Shown here: positions 1-5,094 of the stretch, piece by piece
Layout of the letters: every line of letters begins with the position of its first letter
Position numbering within the stretch: the first letter of the stretch is position 1
NCBI GenBank assembly: GCA_947458575.1
Contig: CANHBE010000206.1
Span: 1-5,094, forward strand
Origin: Flavobacteriaceae bacterium
Lineage (GTDB): Bacteria > Bacteroidota > Bacteroidia > Flavobacteriales > Flavobacteriaceae
Length of the DNA: 5,094 bases
Reading direction: 5' to 3'
The notes under the pieces: model-generated
Database searches by the model: none
Told to the model about the DNA's origin: nothing
What the model saw: the letters and a program-made list of their open reading frames with translations, nothing else
Program-made: the position numbers and the translations under genes

Positions 1-126
1 CAGAAAATGAAATAACGCCAAGGCAGAACCCATAGCGTCACCGTCAGGACTTCGATGTGGTATGATCGCAATTTTCTTTGGATTGGCTAATAATGACAGC
101 AGTAATTCGATTTCCTCTTTTTTCAT
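1..126 (-). CDS. nrnA: DHH-family phosphoesterase, NrnA-like (N-terminal 42 residues, cut by window edge)
   Basis: Reading leftward from the ATG at 126-124 gives 42 codons without a stop, ending at the window edge. The protein begins MKKEEIELLLSLL, and residues 20-34 read AIIPHRSPDGDAMGS. This is the first metal-binding motif of DHH phosphoesterases (HxxPDGDAxGS, with H24, D28 and D30 as expected ligands) at the usual distance from the N-terminus. Known members of this family (NrnA, about 320-340 aa) are cytoplasmic Mn-dependent enzymes that degrade nanoRNAs and often dephosphorylate pAp. The DHH and DHHA1 motifs lie outside the window, so the symbol is an inference from the first motif. The gene follows crcB on the same strand with 59 bases between; no good separate promoter is visible in the gap, so read-through from crcB is likely. 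A RecJ-like or other DHH protein is less likely given the motif's closeness to the start. Confidence 0.85.
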   Translation of the reverse strand, partial: MKKEEIELLLSLLANPKKIAIIPHRSPDGDAMGSALALFHFL

Positions 127-167
127 AGGGTGCGAAGTTACATTTTTTTCCCAAAAGAGAAACAAAT

Positions 168-180
168 TAACAAGTTGTTA
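168..180. repeat. 13-base perfect palindrome between crcB and the phosphoesterase gene
   Basis: TAACAA-G-TTGTTA is a perfect inverted repeat around a single central base. It starts 6 bases upstream of nothing coding: it lies in the 59-base gap after the crcB stop codon (186-188) and about 42 bases before the phosphoesterase start. The one-base centre makes it a poor RNA hairpin, so if it matters it would be as a duplex protein-binding site. It is AT-rich and short enough to occur by chance. Confidence 0.3.
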
Positions 181-185
181 CCAAT

Positions 186-557
186 TTACTTCATGAGAGA
201 TAAACCGAGCCAAACCGCGCCCAAACCGAGAATGATGCTGCATGAAATGTAGAAAAAAGCGGTTCCGATATTACCGTTTTGTAACAGTTTTATATTTTCA
301 TAACCAAAAGCTGAAAAAGTAGTGAAGCCTCCCAACAATCCGGTTACAATTAACCATTTCAAATTAGAGTTCATTAACTGATTTTTTTCTAACCAACTAA
401 CGGCAACTCCAATGAGAAAACAGCCAACGATGTTCACTATAAAAGTTGCTATCGGGAAATAAGTAGTAGAGTATTTCTGGGTAATAAGCGTAACAAGATA
501 TCGCAATACGCTTCCGATTCCGCCACCAACTGCAATACATATCAAAGTTCTAAACAT
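186..557 (-). CDS. crcB: Fluoride ion channel CrcB/Fluc
   Basis: This 123-residue membrane protein has the normal length and motifs of the Fluc family, which exports toxic fluoride from the cytoplasm as a dual-topology dimer in the inner membrane. It starts MFRTLICIAVGGGIGS with the GGxxGSxxRY motif (G12-Y20). Helix 2 carries TFIVNIVGCF (38-47), including the conserved pore asparagine N42. Helix 3 carries the broken-helix signature GLLGGFTTFSAF (73-84), where F81 and F84 match the spacing of the phenylalanines lining the fluoride path. Four hydrophobic segments lie at roughly 4-24, 35-56, 66-86 and 97-121. Only one copy is present here, so a homodimer is expected, although a second gene could lie elsewhere. 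It is probably transcribed from a promoter near 630-656 and leads into the phosphoesterase gene. The leader contains no recognisable fluoride riboswitch. Confidence 0.96.
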   Translation of the reverse strand: MFRTLICIAVGGGIGSVLRYLVTLITQKYSTTYFPIATFIVNIVGCFLIGVAVSWLEKNQLMNSNLKWLIVTGLLGGFTTFSAFGYENIKLLQNGNIGTAFFYISCSIILGLGAVWLGLSLMK

Positions 558-678
558 CGGAAAAAGATAAACAAAGACGATTAGCGATGCTAAAATAAAT
601 CATAATATTGTAAAGTTGGATAGAAAAATCAAAGTTAAATGTCCATAACAAAGCAATCAATCATTTTTCATCAAAGTT
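541..678. repeat. Three copies of the 9-mer ATCAAAGTT around the divergent promoter region
   Basis: Exact direct copies occur at 541-549, 628-636 and 670-678. The first is inside the start of crcB. The second overlaps the proposed crcB -7 element, whose reverse complement TAACTTTG it nearly contains. The third overlaps the proposed -33 TTG of the lipoprotein gene. Copies two and three are 42 bases apart, about four helical turns. Because the sequence resembles part of the promoter consensus on the opposite strand and the region is AT-rich, the repetition may carry no further meaning. Confidence 0.3.
630..656 (-). promoter_or_regulatory. Candidate Bacteroidota-type promoter for crcB
   Basis: On the minus strand a perfect -7 element TAACTTTG (637-630, consensus TAnnTTTG) is preceded by TTG at 656-654 with a 16-base spacer, or by another TTG at 660-658 with a 20-base spacer. 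Both spacings sit just off the commonest 17-19 but are tolerable. Transcription would begin near 625 and give a leader of about 65-70 bases. That leader holds a small hairpin (TTAGC/GCTAA, 581-593) with no known role. Confidence 0.45.
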
Positions 679-706
679 GCACGCTATGTTTATTTCCATA
701 CATTTG
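677..706 (+). promoter_or_regulatory. Bacteroidota-type promoter for the lipoprotein gene
   Basis: TTG at 677-679 and TACATTTG at 699-706 match the primary sigma factor consensus of Bacteroidota (TTG at -33, TAnnTTTG at -7) with a 19-base spacer. Transcription would start around 711-714, leaving a short A-rich leader of about 15 bases before the ATG at 729. This is typical for genes in this phylum, which lack Shine-Dalgarno sites. It sits back to back with the crcB promoter candidate. Confidence 0.7.
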
Positions 707-728
707 ACACTTAAAAAAAAAGTAAAAT

Positions 729-1202
729 ATGAAAAAGCTTAAATTTTTGGTCCTGGCATTAGCAACTGTTGTATTTCTATCTTGTTCATCTAGTAGCGAT
801 GGAGGCGGCGGCAGCAGCGACTCAACATTCATCAAGTTCAAGATTAATGGAACTGCATCAAACATGCCTGAACCAAGTACTGTTACATCATTAAATGCAG
901 CGATATTTGGAAGTCAAGATGTGGGAAGTGATATTCGAACATTGATTTTGCGGACACCTAGCACTGCTTTAGCAGGTACACACGATATCGTGAACGTTGC
1001 TCCTTCAGTTTTAGATGCCTACGGAGTGTCATATTCATTTGGAGATATTTCTTTTGATGCAACCTCAGGAACCATGACTATCACAAGCATTGGTGAAGAG
1101 TACATGACAGGAACGTTTTCTTGTTCGGCGGTCTATGAAGGAGTAACCTATAACATCACCGAAGGAAGTTTTAGAGTATTTAAACCTGTTCCTGTTGATT
1201 AA
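729..1202 (+). CDS. Small secreted lipoprotein of unknown function (DUF6252-like C-terminal pattern)
   Basis: The 157-residue product starts with a lipoprotein signal peptide: MKK, a hydrophobic stretch (6-17) and a lipobox FLSC with lipidation expected at C19. A flexible low-complexity linker SSSSDGGGGSSD (20-31) follows; it has Asp only well after the cysteine, so it is not a textbook acidic surface-export signal. The rest alternates polar and hydrophobic residues and looks all-beta. The segment 113-150 (TMTITSIGEEYMTGTFSC, then a YEGVTYNITEGSFRV ending) resembles the ITGTFSF...ITEGSF ending of small Bacteroidota lipoproteins placed in families such as DUF6252; that assignment is from memory and weak. 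No catalytic motif is visible. A second cysteine, C132, lies in this segment. The gene has its own promoter and terminator, so it appears monocistronic. The start is supported by the signal peptide and the short A-rich leader. I cannot name a function. Confidence 0.85.
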   Translation: MKKLKFLVLALATVVFLSCSSSSDGGGGSSDSTFIKFKINGTASNMPEPSTVTSLNAAIFGSQDVGSDIRTLILRTPSTALAGTHDIVNVAPSVLDAYGVSYSFGDISFDATSGTMTITSIGEEYMTGTFSCSAVYEGVTYNITEGSFRVFKPVPVD

Positions 1203-1224
1203 AAATTTTTATACGCAAAAACCG

Positions 1225-1251
1225 AAAGCCTCTTCACAAAAGAGGCTTTTT
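1225..1251 (+). terminator. Intrinsic terminator after the lipoprotein gene
   Basis: A perfect 10-bp stem (AAAGCCTCTT at 1225-1234, AAGAGGCTTT at 1240-1249) encloses a 5-base loop CACAA and ends in a run of five T (1247-1251). It begins 22 bases after the TAA stop codon at 1200-1202 and separates the lipoprotein gene from guaA. The A-rich left flank gives only a displaced T run on the other strand, so any reverse activity would be weak. Confidence 0.9.
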
Positions 1252-1421
1252 GCTTGGAAGAAAGTAGCGATATGTGATTTGTCAGCTCATGTTACAATTG
1301 GATTTTAAAATATTCTACCTTTCCTGATGACGCTATTTATGGAATTTTTTCTTTCTTGTCGTCAACAGATTATTTTTTCCGGAGCTACTTTTATATTCCA
1401 ATTTTAAAAGTATTTTTGCTC

Positions 1422-2951
1422 ATGCAACACAACGTCCTAATTTTAGATTTCGGCTCACAGTATACGCAACTTATCGCTAGAAGAGTTCGTGAGTTAAATA
1501 TTTTCTGCGAGATTTTTCCTTATCATCACATTCCTGAAGATCTTTCTACCTATAAAGCAGTGATCCTCTCTGGCAGTCCTTTTTCTGTTAGGGCTGAAGA
1601 TGCGCCACATCCAGATTTATCCAAGATTAGGGGACACATGCCATTGTTAGCGGTTTGTTACGGCGCACAATACTTGGCCCATTTTTGTGGAGGCGAAGTA
1701 GCCCCATCTAACACCCGTGAATACGGACGAGCAAATTTGTCTTTTGTGAAAAGCGGAGAAGTTTTCTTTGAGGGTGTAGATGAACATTCACAGGTATGGA
1801 TGTCGCACAGTGATACAATTGATAAATTGCCTCTCGGAGGTGTGCGACTGGCTAGCACGCATGATGTAATGAATGCTGCTTACAGAATTGAAAATGAGGT
1901 AACTTATGCGATACAATTTCATCCTGAGGTTTATCATTCAATCGACGGTAAGAAGATGTTAGAAAACTTCTTGGTAAAAATTGCGCAGGTTCCTCAAAAC
2001 TTTACCCCAAACGCGTTTGTTGAAGAGATCATTGATGAACTCCAAACGAAGGTCGGAACAGATAAAGTGGTCTTGGGTCTTTCAGGCGGAGTTGATTCGA
2101 CGGTTGCAGCAGTGCTCATGCACAGGGCTATTGGCAAAAATTTGTATTGCATTTTTGTCAATAATGGATTGTTGCGCAAGAATGAGTACGAGAGTGTATT
2201 AGATCAGTACCGGAACATGGGATTGAATGTCAAGGGCGTTGATGCTTCCCATCGATTTTTAAGTGAATTGGAAGGCATTGAAGATCCGGAAACAAAGAGA
2301 AAGACTATCGGACGCGTTTTCATTGAAGTTTTTGATGACGAAGCGCATCAGATTGAAGATGTCAAATGGCTGGCTCAAGGAACTATATATCCCGATGTCA
2401 TCGAATCTGTTTCCGTAAAAGGACCTTCTGCCACGATTAAGTCACATCATAATGTTGGTGGATTACCCGATTTTATGAAGCTCAATATTGTCGAACCTTT
2501 GAGGATGCTCTTTAAAGACGAAGTTCGTCGCGTGGGCAAAACCTTAGGTATAGATCCTGCTTTACTCGGAAGGCACCCATTTCCGGGGCCGGGATTATCG
2601 ATCAGAATTTTGGGTGCGATTACATTGGAAAAAATACGTATCTTGCAAGAGGTTGATTTCATTTTTATTGAAGGATTGAAATCTTGGAACTTGTACGATA
2701 GAGTTTGGCAGGCAGGCGCTATTCTTCTGCCGGTAAATTCTGTCGGAGTAATGGGAGACGAACGAACATATGAAAAAGTGGTTGCGCTCCGAGCAGTAGA
2801 ATCGACGGACGGAATGACTGCCGATTGGGTTCCGTTGCCTCATGAATTTTTGATGAAAATATCGAATGAAATCATAAATAAAGTTAAAGGTGTGAATCGC
2901 GTTGTGTACGACATCAGTTCGAAACCGCCAGCAACAATCGAATGGGAGTAA
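1422..2951 (+). CDS. guaA: GMP synthase, glutamine-hydrolysing
   Basis: GuaA converts XMP, ATP and glutamine to GMP, the last step of de novo guanine nucleotide synthesis, in the cytoplasm. The 509-residue protein is full length. The N-terminal class I glutamine amidotransferase domain (about 3-190) has the nucleophile C79 in AVCYGAQ and the H167/E169 pair in QFHPEV. The ATP pyrophosphatase domain has the P-loop SGGVDS (221-226), and the C-terminal dimerisation domain includes HPFPGPGLSIRILG (385-398) and the hallmark ending KPPATIEWE. SGSPFSV in place of SGGP, and HPEVYHS in place of HPEVTHT, match what I recall of Bacteroidota enzymes. The ATG at 1422 is chosen because MQHNVLILDFGSQ begins exactly at the conserved first strand. 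An in-frame TTG at 1356 would add 22 residues foreign to the family. The 170 bases between the upstream terminator and this start hold no confident promoter and no recognisable purine riboswitch. The next gene begins 10 bases after the stop. Confidence 0.98.
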   Translation: MQHNVLILDFGSQYTQLIARRVRELNIFCEIFPYHHIPEDLSTYKAVILSGSPFSVRAEDAPHPDLSKIRGHMPLLAVCYGAQYLAHFCGGEVAPSNTREYGRANLSFVKSGEVFFEGVDEHSQVWMSHSDTIDKLPLGGVRLASTHDVMNAAYRIENEVTYAIQFHPEVYHSIDGKKMLENFLVKIAQVPQNFTPNAFVEEIIDELQTKVGTDKVVLGLSGGVDSTVAAVLMHRAIGKNLYCIFVNNGLLRKNEYESVLDQYRNMGLNVKGVDASHRFLSELEGIEDPETKRKTIGRVFIEVFDDEAHQIEDVKWLAQGTIYPDVIESVSVKGPSATIKSHHNVGGLPDFMKLNIVEPLRMLFKDEVRRVGKTLGIDPALLGRHPFPGPGLSIRILGAITLEKIRILQEVDFIFIEGLKSWNLYDRVWQAGAILLPVNSVGVMGDERTYEKVVALRAVESTDGMTADWVPLPHEFLMKISNEIINKVKGVNRVVYDISSKPPATIEWE

Positions 2952-2961
2952 TAAATTTGTC

Positions 2962-3783
2962 ATGAAGAAGTTTATCTTATTTTTTCTGCTGTTTGTAGTA
3001 GTAAGCATTCATGGTCAGTCAAAGAAAAAAGACCAGGAAGTAGACATCATAAACCACGAAGTGAAATTGGGGGAATCAGTGAGAATGCTATCCAAGAAGT
3101 ACCTCGTCGATCCTGCTGAAATATATAAACTCAATAAGTTTGCTGTCGATGGAATCTCCGAAGGCATGATACTTAAAATTCCGGTGCCGAGAAAAGCAGG
3201 TACACCGGCGCCTGTAGCAAACACAGAAAAGAAAAGTGAGGTAACCAGTGATGAAGAATCAAGTCAGCAGTCAGTTAGAAATCAAGATATTGAAGAGAAG
3301 CAAAACAAAAAAGAAGAAATAAAAAATATTGAATCAGCAAGTGATATCAAGCAAATCATCATTACAGAAGACAAAACAGAAGTGAATCATAGGGTTTTAC
3401 CCAAAGAAACGCTGTACAGTCTTGCACGAGATTTCAATGTCACTATTGATGATATTAAGGCAAACAATCCCGAAGTTGCAAAAAATGGACTTCAAATAGG
3501 GCAAGTGATCAAAATCTTAACTAATAAAAAAGTGGACATCAAGCAGTCTACTAGTATCATTAAATCAGTTCCCACAAAAAAGACCAATCAGCCTTCAAAA
3601 ACCGACTCAAATCCCAATACGGACTCAAAAATTATTAGACATACCGTTCAACCGAAGGAAACCTTGTATAGTCTTTCAAAGAAATACAATTTGTCAGTAG
3701 AACAAATCAAGGAGCAGAACGCAGCTTTGTTAATAAACGGTTTACAAATTGGTCAGGTATTGGAAATAAAACCCAATAATTAA
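2962..3783 (+). CDS. Secreted protein with three LysM domains
   Basis: The 273-residue product begins with a Sec signal peptide, MKKFILFFLLFVVVSIHG, probably cleaved before Q19, and should act in the periplasm or at the cell envelope. Three LysM domains, about 45 residues each and known generally to bind the N-acetylglucosamine backbone of peptidoglycan, lie at about 30-74, 141-186 and 225-270. The second and third share PKETLYSL and NGLQIGQV, agreeing at about 23 of 45 positions by eye. The linker at 78-140 is rich in Glu, Lys and Ser; that at 187-224 is rich in Lys, Thr, Ser and Asn. No catalytic domain is visible, so a structural, targeting or regulatory role is inferred. The ATG at 2962 is chosen for the signal peptide; an earlier TTG at 2902 would overlap the guaA end and spoil it. 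The 10-base gap to guaA suggests co-transcription. The next gene encodes an apparent paralogue. Confidence 0.93.
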   Translation: MKKFILFFLLFVVVSIHGQSKKKDQEVDIINHEVKLGESVRMLSKKYLVDPAEIYKLNKFAVDGISEGMILKIPVPRKAGTPAPVANTEKKSEVTSDEESSQQSVRNQDIEEKQNKKEEIKNIESASDIKQIIITEDKTEVNHRVLPKETLYSLARDFNVTIDDIKANNPEVAKNGLQIGQVIKILTNKKVDIKQSTSIIKSVPTKKTNQPSKTDSNPNTDSKIIRHTVQPKETLYSLSKKYNLSVEQIKEQNAALLINGLQIGQVLEIKPNN

Positions 3784-3832
3784 ATATTAAATTTGTCTTA
3801 ACAAAGTTAATCCTAATATACCTACAAATCTA

Positions 3833-5094
3833 ATGCAACATAAATTTTTGCTGACAATACTGGCATTTTGGATAATGACTAGTGCTCTGCTTGCGCAGGA
3901 TAAAAATTTTACAAGACACACTGTCTCCAAAGGTGAAACAATCGCACAAATCGCCACAAAATACAATGTCACTCCGTACGATATTTATAAATTAAATCCT
4001 GATGCTCAGAACGGAATCCAGGAAAACGACTTAATCTTGATTCCAGCATCAACTATTGTAAAATCGGGTTCCAATAATGTTACGGAAAATCCAAAAACAC
4101 AAACCGGTCGAACTCATATTGCCAAAGCAAAAGAGACACTTTACAGTATTTCGAGGGAATATGCAGTAGATGTAGAGGAACTAAAGAGAATTAACGCAGC
4201 GACTCTTGTCAATGGTTTGAAAATAGGTCAAACAATCAAAATACCGGATTCGTCGTCAAAGTCAACCGGAGAAAGTCAGAAAGTAACAACTACTGAAGTT
4301 TACTCTGAACCAAAACCAGTAGCTGTTGATTCACAACCAAAGACTACATCTAAAACTGAAAATGCAGTCGAAGATCAATTGTATTATGTTGTTCAGGCGA
4401 AGGAAACTAAATTTGGAATTGCAAAGAAATATGGGATTACTGTGCAAGAGCTTGAAAAAAGAAATCCTGATATCGTCTCAAATTTGCCGGTTGGTTTTAA
4501 ATTGCGCATCAGTGGTAAAGATGGTGGAACAATTAGCCCAAAACAGCCGATTGAAAAGCCAATCGTTGAAAAACCAAAACCGGTGACAACAGAAATTATC
4601 AAAGATGAAGTTGTTGAAACCAAAACTATCAGAACACTCACCAAAAACGGATTTGCGAACTATGAGGTGAAATCAGGGGATACAATGTTTAGTCTGACGC
4701 AGTACTTTAAAGTTAGTGAAGAGGAACTAATTCAATTGAATCCTACTCTCAAAGAAGGCGTGAAATCTGGTATGATTCTGAAAGTGCCGGCGAGAGGAAC
4801 AATCAAGGTTGAATCTGTATCGAATGTTAATTTGCAGAACGAAAGCAAGACACTCGCTGTGAATTCGAATCGCAAGAAATTAGCCTTATTGATTCCATTT
4901 AACGCCGCGAAGATTCAAGCTGACAGTGTTAATACAATAGATGTTAGATTGCGGAAAGATGCATTTTTGAACATGACGCTAGATTTTTATTCCGGTGCCT
5001 TAATGGCTATTGACTCTGCCAAAGCATTAGGATTGAAAGTTGATGTGAATATCTTTGATTCTCAAGAGAGTAAGATGAGTTCGAATGTAGAAAA
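3833..5094 (+). CDS. Secreted protein with four LysM domains fused to a type 1 periplasmic-binding-protein domain (3' end outside window)
   Basis: An open frame of 420 codons runs from the ATG at 3833 off the right edge. Its start is a Sec signal peptide, with MQHKFLLTILAFW followed by IMTSALLA, probably cleaved after A21. LysM domains lie at about 27-71, 93-138, 183-226 and 276-319, separated by Pro/Lys/Thr/Glu-rich linkers. From about 348 the sequence KKLALLIPFNAAKI, then DFYSGALMAIDSAKALGL (384-401) and the strand VDVNIFDSQES, resembles the start of a type 1 periplasmic binding protein (Leu/Ile/Val-receptor fold). Such proteins may be annotated as amino acid ABC transporter substrate-binding proteins, but no transporter genes are visible and the LysM array argues for a wall-linked role. 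E. coli LpoA, an activator of penicillin-binding protein 1A, also uses this fold; the parallel is inference only. The 49-base gap from the upstream LysM gene has no terminator and only a weak promoter-like match (TTG 3793-3795, TAATATAC 3814-3821), so it is probably in the guaA operon. Confidence 0.92.
   Translation, partial: MQHKFLLTILAFWIMTSALLAQDKNFTRHTVSKGETIAQIATKYNVTPYDIYKLNPDAQNGIQENDLILIPASTIVKSGSNNVTENPKTQTGRTHIAKAKETLYSISREYAVDVEELKRINAATLVNGLKIGQTIKIPDSSSKSTGESQKVTTTEVYSEPKPVAVDSQPKTTSKTENAVEDQLYYVVQAKETKFGIAKKYGITVQELEKRNPDIVSNLPVGFKLRISGKDGGTISPKQPIEKPIVEKPKPVTTEIIKDEVVETKTIRTLTKNGFANYEVKSGDTMFSLTQYFKVSEEELIQLNPTLKEGVKSGMILKVPARGTIKVESVSNVNLQNESKTLAVNSNRKKLALLIPFNAAKIQADSVNTIDVRLRKDAFLNMTLDFYSGALMAIDSAKALGLKVDVNIFDSQESKMSSNVE

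Noticed and set aside
558..626. Fluoride riboswitch in the crcB leader
   Set aside because: crcB genes are often preceded by this RNA, but the AT-rich leader on the minus strand shows no GGNGATGG...TTCGCC-like core or pseudoknot pairing. Only a 5-bp hairpin (581-593) is present.
1411..1418. TATTTTTG as a guaA promoter -7 element
   Set aside because: It matches TAnnTTTG, but it ends 4 bases before the ATG, so transcription would start at or inside the coding sequence, and no TTG lies at the right distance upstream.
1356..1421. Extended guaA start at an in-frame TTG
   Set aside because: The 22 extra residues are unlike any GMP synthase N-terminus, whereas the ATG at 1422 begins right at the conserved first beta strand.
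1252..1421. Purine riboswitch upstream of guaA
   Set aside because: I could not find the conserved core or a convincing three-way junction, and no expression-platform hairpin precedes the start.
2902..2961. LysM gene start at an upstream TTG overlapping guaA
   Set aside because: It would put 20 polar residues before a clear signal peptide and overlap the conserved C-terminus of guaA; the ATG at 2962 is far better.
2595..3008. 137-codon antisense open frame across the guaA 3' end
   Set aside because: It runs opposite conserved guaA coding sequence and its product shows no recognisable domain or signal; it is a shadow of the real gene.
3798..3810. Small inverted repeat TTAAC-AAA-GTTAA between the LysM genes as a terminator
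   Set aside because: The stem is only 5 AT-rich pairs and no T run follows, so it would not terminate transcription.
3787..4644. Short open frames inside the second LysM gene on both strands (3787-3972, 4326-4586, 4393-4644)
   Set aside because: They overlap the long in-frame LysM and binding-protein coding sequence and have no domain-like features of their own.

Overview
The window looks like chromosomal DNA of a Bacteroidota species, most likely a Flavobacteriaceae member (Flavobacterium-like). The signs are AT-rich DNA, A-rich leaders without Shine-Dalgarno sequences, a promoter of the Bacteroidota type (TTG and TAnnTTTG), lipoprotein and Sec signal peptides in Flavobacterium style, and a GMP synthase of Bacteroidota flavour. 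Nothing indicates a mobile element, phage, CRISPR array or RNA gene.

Left part, minus strand (1-557): the first 42 codons of a DHH-family phosphoesterase of the NrnA type run off the left edge. Upstream of it lies a complete crcB/fluc fluoride channel gene, with a 59-base gap between them, and the two are probably co-transcribed leftward. Middle (558-1251): a divergent intergenic region holds back-to-back promoter candidates. The rightward one drives a monocistronic gene for a small secreted lipoprotein of unknown function, closed by a clear intrinsic terminator at 1225-1251.

Right part, plus strand (1422-5094): guaA (complete GMP synthase, 509 aa) is followed after only 10 bases by a secreted three-LysM protein. 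After a further 49 bases comes a larger secreted protein with four LysM domains fused to the start of a type 1 periplasmic-binding-protein fold, cut off by the right edge. The layout suggests one transcription unit in which a housekeeping nucleotide gene leads two cell-envelope genes.

The most interesting content is this LysM pair. By eye, the first LysM of one protein pairs with the first of the other, and the second with the second, which suggests tandem gene duplication followed by gain or loss of the ligand-binding module. The LysM plus periplasmic-binding-protein architecture is not understood experimentally as far as I know, but such proteins are familiar in flavobacterial genomes. I see no convincing evidence for a wholly new system; most of the window is ordinary core genome.
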